NCBI GenBank assembly: GCA_903917565.1
Contig: CAIXBB010000001.1
Location: 124,001 to 188,000 of the forward strand
DNA length: 64,000 nucleotides
Source of the DNA: an uncultured cyanobacterium
Lineage (GTDB): Bacteria > Cyanobacteriota > Cyanobacteriia > PCC-6307 > Cyanobiaceae
Direction of reading: 5' to 3'
A program made the position numbers and the translations under genes. How positions within the stretch are numbered: the stretch's first letter is position 1; the number at the start of each line of letters is the position of its first letter. This document shows positions 35,661 to 43,366 of the stretch, in pieces. A model generated the notes under the pieces. That model was not told the origin of the DNA. It did no database searches and saw nothing but the letters and a program-made list of their open reading frames with translations.

Positions 35661-37027
35661 AGGCGTTCGAGGGCCGCCAGGGCCTCCACATGGCTGGTGT
35701 TGGGGAAGAAGTCGATGGGCTGCACCCAGTTCAGCCGGTAGAGGCCTGAACCGCACAGCTGGGCCAGGTCCCGGGCCAGGGCAGCCGGATCACAGCTCAC
35801 GTAGGCGATCCGGCTGGGTGGGGCCGCCAGGATCGCCGCCGTGGCGGCCGGGTTCAGCCCCTTGCGCGGCGGATCCAGCACCAGGGCCTGCACGCCCTGC
35901 AGGCGCTCCTCCAGCACCAAGGGCACGTCGGCCTGCTCGAACTGCGCCCGATCCTCCAGGTCATTGGCGGCGGCATTGAGCCGGGCCATGGCCACGGCGC
36001 GGGGGTGCAGCTCCAGGCCGCTCACGTGCCAGCCGGCGGCCGCCAGGGGGAGGCTGTAGGTGCCGATGCCGCAGTAGGCATCAAGCAGGGAGGCATCGGC
36101 GGGCACGGGGCCGAGGGCCTCCATCAGGTGGGGAACCAACCGCTCGGCCTGGCGGGTGTTGACCTGGAAGAAGGTGTCAGCGGCGATGCGGAAGTTCAGG
36201 CCACAGAAGGTTTCATTCAGCCAGTCCCTGCCGCGGATCGCCCGGGTCTCGTCCCCCATCAGGCGATTGGTGGGCAGGGGCTGGAGGTTGAGGCAGACGC
36301 CCACCAGCGCGGGCCAGCGCTGCCGCCAGCCGTCGGCCAGGGCCTCGAGGCCGGGCAGGTCGTCGTGGCTGCTGATCAGGGTGAGGAGCAGCTCGCCGGT
36401 GGCCACCCCCACCCGCAGGCCCAGATGGCGCAGGCCCGGGCCATCCTCGGCCCCGGGGTCGCCGCCGTGGCGGTCGATTGGCCAGTCGCTGGCCTCCAGA
36501 TCGGCCTTGAGCGGGGCGATCATGGCGTCGATGCGGGGGTCGAGCACCGGGCAGCGGGCCATGTTGACGATCCGATGCGAGCCCCGCCGGTAGTAGCCGG
36601 CCCGCAGGGTGCCGTCGGCGCTCCGCTCCAGCGGAACCAGGGCCCGGTTTCGGTACCCGAGGGTGGGTTCGGCCGCCAGCAGGGGCCGCACCGGCGCACT
36701 CAGGCCGCCGATGCGTTGCAGGGTCTGCTCCAGGCTGCGCTGCTTCCACTGGGCCTCCGCGTTGTCGTCGAGGGGCTGCAGGCTGCAGCCGCCGCAGTTG
36801 TCAGCGAGGATGCAGGGGGAGCGGCGGCGCTGGGGAGAGGCTGTGAGTACCCGCTGCAGCTGGCCCACCAGATGGCGGCGGGCCACGGCCTGCAGCCGCA
36901 CCTGCACGGTGTCGCCTGGAAGGGCGCCGCTGACGAACACCACCTGGCCGTCATGGCGCCCCACCCCCTGGCCGTCATGGCCCAGATCGGTGATCTCCAG
37001 CTGCAGCTTTTCGCCCACCGAGGCCAT
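35657..37027 (-). CDS. rlmD: 23S rRNA (uracil-5-)-methyltransferase, RumA/RlmD family
   Basis: SAM-dependent m5U methyltransferase of 456 residues. It has an N-terminal TRAM domain (KLQLEITDLGHDGQGVGRHDGQVVFVSGALPGD), the Fe-S cysteine cluster (SPCILADNCGGCSLQPL plus a later Cys), the SAM motif LLDAYCGIGTYSLPLA, and the catalytic cysteine in YVSCDPAALARDLAQL. The family includes RlmD (U1939), RlmC and TrmA-like members, so the exact target base is inferred. Convergent with pheT. Confidence 0.85.
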   Translation of the reverse strand: MASVGEKLQLEITDLGHDGQGVGRHDGQVVFVSGALPGDTVQVRLQAVARRHLVGQLQRVLTASPQRRRSPCILADNCGGCSLQPLDDNAEAQWKQRSLEQTLQRIGGLSAPVRPLLAAEPTLGYRNRALVPLERSADGTLRAGYYRRGSHRIVNMARCPVLDPRIDAMIAPLKADLEASDWPIDRHGGDPGAEDGPGLRHLGLRVGVATGELLLTLISSHDDLPGLEALADGWRQRWPALVGVCLNLQPLPTNRLMGDETRAIRGRDWLNETFCGLNFRIAADTFFQVNTRQAERLVPHLMEALGPVPADASLLDAYCGIGTYSLPLAAAGWHVSGLELHPRAVAMARLNAAANDLEDRAQFEQADVPLVLEERLQGVQALVLDPPRKGLNPAATAAILAAPPSRIAYVSCDPAALARDLAQLCGSGLYRLNWVQPIDFFPNTSHVEALAALERL

Positions 37028-37121
37028 GTGCGATCCGCACCACTGCTGCGACCCTATCGGGGGTCGTGCAAAGGGGCGTTACACCTTGCGCCCGAATCCC
37101 GGGCTGGGGCTCCGGTCTCGA

Positions 37122-37127
37122 TAGGAT
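37122..37127 (+). promoter_or_regulatory. -10-like box (TAGGAT) of apcD
   Basis: TAGGAT lies 22 nt before the apcD ATG. Same hexamer as the tRNA-Met box. No clear -35; the upstream 60 bp also contain short GC-rich inverted segments. Confidence 0.4.
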
Positions 37128-37149
37128 TCGCCGGACTGTGGTCGCTGCT

Positions 37150-37644
37150 ATGAGCGTCGTTCGCGATCTGATCCTCCAGGCCGATGATCAGCTCCGCTAT
37201 CCCACGGGCGGCGAGCTGCGCACGATGGTGGAGTTCCTCAGTGGGGGAGCCCGCCGGCTGAGCGTCGTCAAGGTGCTGACCGACAACGAGAAGAAGATCA
37301 TCGCCGAGGCCTCGAAGCAACTGTTCCTACGCAAGCCGGAGTACGTGGCCCCCGGCGGCAACGCCTTCGGACAGAAGCAGCGTGCCCAGTGCCTGCGCGA
37401 CTACAGCTGGTACCTGCGGCTGGTGACCTACGGGATCCTGGCCGGCAGCACCGAGCTGATCCAGCAGATCGGCGTGGTGGGTGCCCGGGAGATGTACAAC
37501 AGCCTGGGTGTCCCCCTGCCCGGCATGGTGGAAGCGATGCGCGCGCTCAAGGAGGCGGCTCTGGTGTTGCTCGGTGGCGACGAGGCCGCCCTGGCAGGCC
37601 CCTACTTCGACTATCTCATCCAGGGGCTGCAGACTTCCACTTGA
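37150..37644 (+). CDS. apcD: Allophycocyanin alpha-B subunit
   Basis: Terminal-emitter biliprotein of the phycobilisome core, passing excitation energy mainly to photosystem I. The 164-residue globin-fold product starts MSVVRDLILQADDQLRYPT, and the bilin-binding Cys81 is in RAQCLRDYSWYLRL. GGNAFGQKQ and REMYNSLGVPLPGMVEAMRALK are further phycobiliprotein signatures. Features that separate it from ApcA are the LILQADDQLRYPTGGEL start and GQKQRAQCLRDY. It stands alone, away from the apcABC operon. Followed by a strong terminator at 37719. Confidence 0.93.
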   Translation: MSVVRDLILQADDQLRYPTGGELRTMVEFLSGGARRLSVVKVLTDNEKKIIAEASKQLFLRKPEYVAPGGNAFGQKQRAQCLRDYSWYLRLVTYGILAGSTELIQQIGVVGAREMYNSLGVPLPGMVEAMRALKEAALVLLGGDEAALAGPYFDYLIQGLQTST

Positions 37645-37718
37645 GGTCTTGCCGGTCCCAGTCTGGTCTTGTCGCTAGACCCATATCGAGTCTCAGTTGA
37701 GATGTTCAAGCCGATTCG

Positions 37719-37753
37719 GAACCCCCGTCTTTCGCTTGATGGGGGTTCTTTTT
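37719..37753 (+). terminator. Rho-independent terminator downstream of apcD
   Basis: Perfect 8-bp stem GAACCCCC (37719-37726) with GGGGGTTC (37741-37748), a 14-nt loop, then TTTTT at 37749-37753. Located 75 bp past the apcD stop. It is the most convincing intrinsic terminator in the window, which fits a highly expressed antenna gene. Confidence 0.85.
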
Positions 37754-38197
37754 GATGCAAGGGCTGGGGTCTTCAAGCCGTTGTCAACCGACGAAGGGTC
37801 CGCGACACTGAGGTATCGCATATCCCTGCTGGGTCCCATTCGGTGTCTTGTGGATAGACCTACCTGAGCCAGCTGAGCAACAGGTTTCCGACTTCGGGTC
37901 CGGGCCCGTTGGCCCCACGGCGGGGACGGCGTAAGACCCATCAATGGGCACGATCCACGAGGACCAACCGTGAACCTGGCCACCTGGGCGGAACCCCCGT
38001 GGTGAATGGCGCGCCTGTGGAACGTGGCAGGCCAGAGGCGCGATCAGCCAATACGAAAACATAACCCGGCTGTCTCATCTGGGACAAGCTGCTGGTCCCA
38101 GGTCAGGACGCATTCAAGATGGCTCTGTGCCTTGGCTGGCTGGCGAGGCCGGTCCTTCGCGTTCCGTCGAACGGTTGATAGTCCTCCGATCTGGCTC

Positions 38198-38224
38198 GCG
38201 TATCTGTGTCATAGACAGATACGC
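38198..38224. repeat. Perfect 10-bp inverted repeat (GCGTATCTGT / ACAGATACGC)
   Basis: GCGTATCTGT (38198-38207), a 7-nt spacer, then ACAGATACGC (38215-38224), perfectly complementary. It could form a stable hairpin or serve as a dimeric repressor site. The following bases (AGTCTTTC) are only weakly T-rich, so a terminator is unlikely. Confidence 0.7.
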
Positions 38225-38387
38225 AGTCTTTCAAGACCTAGATCTGCAAAGGATTCTCGAGAGTTGTCCAGCGCCATGGACAGCGTGGAGTGTCGTTGGC
38301 CAGTCCATGCCAGCCAACGGTCTGCATGACACCAGGGGACGGTGAGTCAGAAGCCGGGCTCGACAGATGAAATCGAGGAAAAATCTC

Positions 38388-38419
38388 TGTATTGCAACCT
38401 GCAAATTGGTCGCAATACA
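38388..38419. repeat. 12-bp inverted repeat (TGTATTGCAACC / GGTCGCAATACA)
   Basis: Arms 38388-38399 and 38408-38419 match at 11 of 12 positions, with an 8-nt centre TGCAAATT. Such a long, AT-containing dyad in an otherwise GC-rich genome is a typical operator shape or the stem of a small RNA. It lies about 170 bp past the 3' end of the minus-strand DnaJ gene. Confidence 0.65.
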
Positions 38420-38588
38420 AGACCCAGAACGAGTCCAATAGCAATCTAGTGAGACTTGCAGAGCAGCAGGATCGTTCTTGGTCCATCTCGCAAATCTTGC
38501 TCAGGTCCCGTGGCAGGACCATCGATGCGACCAAGCTGAGACAAGTGACTTGACCCCGTGGCCAGAAGCGCCGGGGTGGGTCGGGCCC

Positions 38589-39635
38589 TCAGCGCTCGAC
38601 CGAAGCCCCCTGGCGATAGAGCTCTTTCAACAGCTGGTAGGCCTCGTTCAGGCGGCGCATCGCTTCCAGTGAGCCACCGGCGTCGGGATGGTGGCTCTGG
38701 GCCATGTCCCGGTAGGCCTCCCGGATCTGGGCCAGGGTCAGGCGCTGGCCGTGATCCGTGGGCAACTGCAGCAGTCGCAGCGCGCCGTGCAGGGTCATGG
38801 TGTGCTCGAGGGTCTGGAAGGAGGTGCCCCGCCGGCGCCGGCGGAAGCGATGCACGAAGCGACGGATCAGGGTCGGGATCCGCAGGGTGAGGGTCTGACC
38901 GCTGAAGGGGTCCTCCAGCACACCGGCGGTGACCATGACCTGCTCGAACGTCGGCGCCCCATCGCTCCAGCCGGGGGCGAACTGCTGCATCACCTGGCAG
39001 GCAGCCGACCAGGTGAAGGTCCGGCCATCGCTCTGGTCGGACTGGGGCCAGATGTCCTGGGCCAGCCAGACCATCGCCGCCTCCAGCACCGCGTCGTTGG
39101 CCGGCGAGCCATAGAGGGCCCGCCAATGGTTTCCGGCTTCCTCCAGGGCCTGTTGCACCAGCTCCCCGCCAAGCGGTGGCAGGGGAGTCAGGGGCATCGC
39201 CCCGGCCCGCGCCTGGGAGGGCGGCCGCAGGCTGCGCTTGATGACATCGGAGCGGCGACGTACGAAACCGGGCAGGTCGATGCCCCCACCACCCTGCAAT
39301 GGTCGGGGGGGTGTCTCCATCGGAGCTTCCCATTCGAATTCCGCCTGGAGCGTGTCCAGCGCCCCGCGCCCCACCAGCACCAGGGCTCCCTGCTCATCGA
39401 AGTCCCGGTGGTCATCACCGTGAGGCAGGTCGTCGCCGGACGCTGGCGAGAGCCCGTCGTCGTCCCCTTCCTCGCCGGAACCGAACAGATCGTCGAGCAG
39501 CCGCTCCAGCACATCGCCCCGGCTGCGGAGGCCCCACTCCCGCCGCAGGCCATCCAGGTGGGACACCAGCTCCCGGGTGAGGTCGAGGCTGATCCGCTGT
39601 CTGGCCTCGTTCGACTGTTCAGCCACGGCAGCCAT
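38589..39635 (-). CDS. J-domain (DnaJ-like) protein with N-terminal RHH-like segment
   Basis: A 348-residue protein. The C-terminal ~60 residues are a J domain (QRLTLAQIREAYRDMAQSHHPDAGGSLEAMRRLNEAYQLL) with the HPD tripeptide that stimulates Hsp70. The N-terminus (RISLDLTRELVSHLDGLRREWGLRSRGDVLERLLDDLF) resembles a ribbon-helix-helix or short helical dimerisation unit. The middle is unassigned and includes an acidic linker and a basic patch (RRFVHRFRRRRRGTSF). No Gly/Phe or zinc-finger region, so a specialised J-protein rather than DnaJ itself. Client unknown. Confidence 0.8.
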   Translation of the reverse strand: MAAVAEQSNEARQRISLDLTRELVSHLDGLRREWGLRSRGDVLERLLDDLFGSGEEGDDDGLSPASGDDLPHGDDHRDFDEQGALVLVGRGALDTLQAEFEWEAPMETPPRPLQGGGGIDLPGFVRRRSDVIKRSLRPPSQARAGAMPLTPLPPLGGELVQQALEEAGNHWRALYGSPANDAVLEAAMVWLAQDIWPQSDQSDGRTFTWSAACQVMQQFAPGWSDGAPTFEQVMVTAGVLEDPFSGQTLTLRIPTLIRRFVHRFRRRRRGTSFQTLEHTMTLHGALRLLQLPTDHGQRLTLAQIREAYRDMAQSHHPDAGGSLEAMRRLNEAYQLLKELYRQGASVER

Positions 39636-39671
39636 CCATTGACTCTGGGTTTGCAGGCATGGGGCTGCAGA

Positions 39672-41324
39672 TCAGGGTCCCCGTTGGTCCCGCAGGAACT
39701 GTTGCTGGGCCTCGACCGCTTCGCGATAGCGATCGACCAGGGATCCCCCCGTGCCGGCGGCCCCGGTTCTGCTGCGCATGGGGGACAACAGGGGAGAGGG
39801 AGCCAGGCTGCCACGGATGGACGACGCCGGCGGCGGCGGTGGCGGGTTCATCCAGCCCGGGGCGGGTGTCGGCCTCAGAACCTGGGGCGGCGGCAGCAGC
39901 GGTCCGGTGCCCCCCATCGGCGTCTGGGGGGCGATGGTCAGGGCTGGAGGGGCGAGGGGCGGCGCGGTCGGGCGGCTGGTGGCACCGGCACGGGCCAGAT
40001 CCAGTTGCCGCTCCCGCTCCTGGACGAGTGCCAGCTGGCTGGCACTCACCACGCTCAGCAGGTGGCCTGGGGTGGCATCGGCCGGGTAGACCATGCTGAC
40101 CCGCACGGGGTTCACGACTCCCGGGCGCAGATCGATCTGGCCCAGGGAAAGGCTCTGTCCTGACCGCAGCCCCACGTGCACTTCGCGAAGACCGGCGGAT
40201 GTCTGGATCTGGATGGAGCCCCGGAAGGCCGTGAAGGGCTGTCCGCCGATCAGGGTGGGATGGCTCATCACCAGCTCGTAGGGGCCGTTCCCCTTGAGGT
40301 TCAGGTCAACGTCGAACCTCACCCCATAGGTGCCGACATTGTCGAGGGAGGAATCGACCATGCGGCTGACCAGGGCATTGACCTGCACGTCACGGGTGCC
40401 GAAGTTGTGACGGTCGGTGCTGGTCAAAGGCACATGCAACGGGCCCTGAACGTCGAGGTCGTGGGTGATGGTGGCCTGGTACGAATCGCCGAGGGCCACC
40501 CCTCCCACCCGGGAGAAGATCCGCCGGTTCTGGATGTCGTCGATGCGACTCAGGTAGACCCGGCCAGGGGCCAGCCGTCCCTCGTCCAGCACCGCCAGAA
40601 CATCGCGATCGGAGTTGGGGGACTTGGCCGCCACCACCGCGATCTGGAACGGTCCATCGCTAGACCCCCGCAGCAGGGCGTTGGCGATGCCCAGGGCCGG
40701 CAGATCGGTCTGGAACAGAACGATGCGGCTGCGGGCAGGAATGGTGATCTCGTCGGCCAGTTTGCTGTCAAGCCTGCTGCGCAGCATCTGGACCGCGGTG
40801 GCATCACCCGGACCGGTGTTCCAGGGTCTTGGGCCCAGTGGTTTCACCCCCATCAGGTTGTTGGCGAGGTAGGGCGCCTCGAAGCTGTTGCGTACCGCTC
40901 CCCTGGAGAAACGGATGTGCACCGGACGGACGCCCGGATTGAGCAGAATGGCTGCAAGGGTGAGCTCAGCCCGACGGTCGTCGGGTGAGATGGAGCGGCG
41001 GTTGGGTGGGAAGTACTTGTGGTGGAGATGCATGCCGAATTCACCATTGAAGGTGTATTCGGCATTTCGGAGCGCTTGCCCCGTTTCACTGGCATAGGCG
41101 TACCCGGGTGTCGTGCTGATCAGGATTCCAGGCCCCTCGACTTCCTCGGGCTGGTTGGAGTGGAGCACCGGGACGTTATTGAAGGTGCCGTTGAGCGGAC
41201 GTGCCTTCTGGCCTGCCATCAGGGCCACGTAGGCGTAGGCAGGCTGGGCGGGCTGCAGGAGCGCCATGCCCAGACCAAGCGTCAGCCAAACACCGATGGG
41301 ACCAATGGGAGCGACCGATCTCAA
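39672..41324 (-). CDS. Exported DUF3370-type protein
   Basis: A 550-residue secreted protein with a signal peptide (GVWLTLGLGMALLQPAQPAYA). Then comes a large beta-rich region with LNGTFNNVPVLHSNQPEEVEGPGILISTTPGYAYA and FNGEFGMHLHHKYFPP, segments that resemble the cyanobacterial DUF3370 family. The last ~110 residues are a proline-rich tail (APPLAPPALTIAPQ; PPPPPPASS) that is probably disordered or wall-associated. DUF3370 has no known function; an envelope or extracellular role is inference. A start ATG is well placed before the signal peptide. Confidence 0.65.
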   Translation of the reverse strand: MRSVAPIGPIGVWLTLGLGMALLQPAQPAYAYVALMAGQKARPLNGTFNNVPVLHSNQPEEVEGPGILISTTPGYAYASETGQALRNAEYTFNGEFGMHLHHKYFPPNRRSISPDDRRAELTLAAILLNPGVRPVHIRFSRGAVRNSFEAPYLANNLMGVKPLGPRPWNTGPGDATAVQMLRSRLDSKLADEITIPARSRIVLFQTDLPALGIANALLRGSSDGPFQIAVVAAKSPNSDRDVLAVLDEGRLAPGRVYLSRIDDIQNRRIFSRVGGVALGDSYQATITHDLDVQGPLHVPLTSTDRHNFGTRDVQVNALVSRMVDSSLDNVGTYGVRFDVDLNLKGNGPYELVMSHPTLIGGQPFTAFRGSIQIQTSAGLREVHVGLRSGQSLSLGQIDLRPGVVNPVRVSMVYPADATPGHLLSVVSASQLALVQERERQLDLARAGATSRPTAPPLAPPALTIAPQTPMGGTGPLLPPPQVLRPTPAPGWMNPPPPPPASSIRGSLAPSPLLSPMRSRTGAAGTGGSLVDRYREAVEAQQQFLRDQRGP

Positions 41325-41468
41325 ATTGCGACAGGCTTGATGGGGTGGGTGGCCATGGGAGGGTAAGGCGGGAAGCGACCGTCCCAGTCTCTGGGGGGTG
41401 CGTGCACCTGGGCAGCCCCGGATGGAAGGACGGGCTCGCTAGAACGGACCCAGTCTGCAGATTTTGTC

Positions 41469-41660
41469 ATGATTCCTCCCTTCGGGTACTGCTCCGGGTC
41501 GGAGTCCGGAACCGGTGCCCTGCGGCGGTATCAGGAACGCAAGCTCCGCATGATGAGCTTCTGGCGCGACGGCATTGAACGCCAGCTGGCCGCGTTGAAC
41601 GCCGCCATCAGCACCCTCGAACAGCAGATGCATCGCGATCAGGCCGACCACCAGGGCTGA
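41469..41660 (+). CDS. Small coiled-coil hypothetical protein (63 aa)
   Basis: Function not recognised. The C-terminal 40 residues (RRYQERKLRMMSFWRDGIER, QLAALNAAISTLEQQMHRDQ) form an amphipathic helix. Start options are ATG 41469 or ATG 41550 (with AGGAACG 11 nt upstream), the latter giving a 36-residue peptide. The 3' end overlaps the convergent sigma-factor gene by 53 bp, so the gene call is less certain, but the helix pattern and composition look real. Confidence 0.5.
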   Translation: MIPPFGYCSGSESGTGALRRYQERKLRMMSFWRDGIERQLAALNAAISTLEQQMHRDQADHQG

Positions 41661-42369
41661 AGGCCCCAGCCTCCAACTGCTGCCTGAGTTGTTCGAGGCC
41701 TTTGTGCAACAGGCGTTTCACCGTCATTGGGCTGACGTCCATCTGGCGTCCCAACCGGCGGTAGCTCCAGCCAGCCAGTACCACCTGGCGCACCACCAGC
41801 CGCTGGCGGGGCTCCAGCAGGCCCAGCATCGTCGCCACCGACGGGGCCGGTTCCTCCTGTTGGCAGGGTTCGCTGGTCGCAGGGGCCGCCACAGCTTCGG
41901 TCAGAACCGGATCGTCAAGGTTGGCGGGCCTCGCCAGCAGTCGCTGCACCTCCAGGCGCCGCCACTCCGCCGGGGTGATGCCCAGGGTCCGGCTCAGGGC
42001 CATGACTCCCGTTCTGGGATCCGCCTGGAGGAGGGGGTGGTGCTGGAGACGGTTGAACCGTTCCTGCAGTTCCGCCTGTCGCCTGGGCAGACGCACGATC
42101 GGTGCGGTGTCGCGGAGGTAGTGGAGGATGGCTCCACGGATGTGGGGCCTGGCGAAGGCCTCGAAAGGGGTTCGGCGATCCTCGCGATAGAGCTCGGCGG
42201 CCCGGATCAGCCCCATCAGTCCCACCTGGAGCAGATCCTCGAAGGATTCCCGGCAGCAGCGGGAGTAATGCAAGGCGAGAGGGCGGACCACCTCCCGGTA
42301 CTGCTCGACCCGGCGGTTGCGGCTGGCGACCGGGCAGGGGAGGGTCTGGCGGCAGGGGGTCGGGGTCAT
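41608..42369 (-). CDS. Group 3 (SigF-like) RNA polymerase sigma factor
   Basis: A 253-residue sigma-70-family protein lacking region 1. Region 2 is EQYREVVRPLALHYSRCCRESFEDLLQVGLMGLIRAAELY followed by FEAFARPHIRGAILHYLRD, the core-binding and -10-recognition part. Region 3 includes LSRTLGITPAEWRRLEVQ. Region 4 is LLEPRQRLVVRQVVLAGWSYRRLGRQMDVSPMTVKRLLHKGLEQL, a helix-turn-helix for -35 recognition. The short length and sequence type fit alternative group 3 factors, which in cyanobacteria control stress, pilus or motility genes; the specific role here is unknown. No anti-sigma gene is adjacent. Confidence 0.88.
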   Translation of the reverse strand: MTPTPCRQTLPCPVASRNRRVEQYREVVRPLALHYSRCCRESFEDLLQVGLMGLIRAAELYREDRRTPFEAFARPHIRGAILHYLRDTAPIVRLPRRQAELQERFNRLQHHPLLQADPRTGVMALSRTLGITPAEWRRLEVQRLLARPANLDDPVLTEAVAAPATSEPCQQEEPAPSVATMLGLLEPRQRLVVRQVVLAGWSYRRLGRQMDVSPMTVKRLLHKGLEQLRQQLEAGAFSPGGRPDRDASAVRGC

Positions 42370-42535
42370 GGTCTGGAGGCTGGAGCCTGGGATGGGTCGG
42401 TGGAGGTAGGAGCCCCGCGTCGCCGTTAGGGGGCCGCGGTGATCTCCTTTCCAGAGAGGGACAGCCCAGCCGAATCCCGCAACCGTGAAACCACGGAAGT
42501 TTCCCGTTCCGGTGTCAGCGGGGTGATCCGCTGAA

Positions 42536-43366
42536 TCAGGGCCGGGAGGCCGCCACGTGGGCCAGCAGGGCCCACGGACCGTGCGCCTCCAGCCACCCCC
42601 TGTCCGAGTGCTCGGTGCTCAGCAGAAACCCAGCGAAGCCCAGGGCGTTGACGCTGAAACCGGCGCCGTGCTCCCGCACCCGGCGCACGGTCAGAAACCA
42701 CTGGTCGTCGAAGAGGAGGTTGTAGGGGTAGAGGGGCTCGCTGTCGCGGCGGGGATCTCCCAGGCCGAGCGCATGGGAATGGGCCAGGTAGAGATCGGCC
42801 AGGTCGGATCCGCCGCAGGGATCGGTGCGCCGACTGAGGCAGTAGGCCCAGTTCCAGGCCGCCTCAGCCCCCTCCAGCTGCGCCAGAAACAAAGGGGCCA
42901 GGGGGCAGCTGGGCTCGCCCTGCCGGCGCGGCAGCAGCTGAAGGTGTCGATGGGGCTGGCTGGCTCCGGATCGGGCGCCGCTGTTGAAGAACCACAGGCC
43001 ACCGGTGTCCTGGCTCACCTGCTGCACCGCTTGCCAGTCGGAGGCCTCGATCCAGCCGCCCTGGGGGCGCCACTCGCGGGTGATCACGAGCAGGTGGGCC
43101 TCCTGGACCGGGTACTTGTTCAGCAGCAGTACGTGTGCAGGCTCGAGCAGCTCGACCTCCAGGGGCTTGTCCCAGGGCAGGAAGGGGTTGGGACGGGGTC
43201 CCCCCTGGCGCAGGTGACGGGGGGTGGAGGACAGGAGCTGGCGCACGACGAAGGGCTCCAGGCCAGGGATCGCCAGGACGCGCGTGTCGAGGGGCACCAG
43301 GGCTCCCCGCAGACGGGCTTGCTCGGTTACCTGCCTGGCCCGATGCCAATGGCGCTCAGTTCGCAC
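42536..43366 (-). CDS. Diadenosine tetraphosphate phosphorylase / ATP adenylyltransferase
   Basis: Phosphorolyses Ap4A to ATP and ADP (or transfers adenylyl from ATP), controlling dinucleoside polyphosphate levels. The 276-residue product has the HIT-superfamily motif GASQPHRHLQLLPRR with the nucleophilic histidine, NPFLPWDKPLEVELL, LLLNKYPVQEAHLLVITREW and YPYNLLFDDQWFLTVRR, as in cyanobacterial Apa2-type enzymes. GTG 43366 is chosen because it gives an 11-bp overlap with the upstream gene; ATG 43411 would lengthen both the protein and the overlap. Confidence 0.85.
   Translation of the reverse strand: MRTERHWHRARQVTEQARLRGALVPLDTRVLAIPGLEPFVVRQLLSSTPRHLRQGGPRPNPFLPWDKPLEVELLEPAHVLLLNKYPVQEAHLLVITREWRPQGGWIEASDWQAVQQVSQDTGGLWFFNSGARSGASQPHRHLQLLPRRQGEPSCPLAPLFLAQLEGAEAAWNWAYCLSRRTDPCGGSDLADLYLAHSHALGLGDPRRDSEPLYPYNLLFDDQWFLTVRRVREHGAGFSVNALGFAGFLLSTEHSDRGWLEAHGPWALLAHVAASRP

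Larger units (their letters stand above)
37754..38588. other. 835-bp gene-free region with inverted repeats
   Basis: The longest non-coding stretch in the window, between the apcD terminator and the DnaJ-domain gene. GC content is visibly lower than in the flanks, and none of the short frames on either strand shows the local codon bias, a ribosome-binding site or a recognisable motif. It contains two well-formed inverted repeats (38198-38224 and 38388-38419) and a repeated TTCAAGCCG (about 37705 and 37770, the first just before the terminator). It may hold a small RNA, the decayed remnant of a transferred gene, or both. I recognise no known RNA family in it. Confidence 0.5.

Noticed and set aside
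37784-38534. Short open frames on both strands of the spacer after apcD
   Set aside because: None has a ribosome-binding site, local codon bias or a recognisable motif; amino acid composition (Trp/Cys/Arg-rich) looks like translated non-coding DNA.
42400-42535. Riboswitch-like structure upstream of the sigma-factor gene
   Set aside because: Short complementary pieces (CCGTG/CACGG, CGGAACGGGAAAC) are present, but they do not fit the consensus of glutamine, glycine, cobalamin or SAM riboswitches that I could recall.
42426-42538. Possible small gene between the Ap4A phosphorylase and sigma-factor genes on the minus strand (ending LSLSGKEITAAP)
   Set aside because: The peptide looks almost protein-like and has AAGGAGAT near its end, but no proper start codon follows the upstream gene and codon use is not like the neighbours. 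Treated as leader of the sigma-factor gene.
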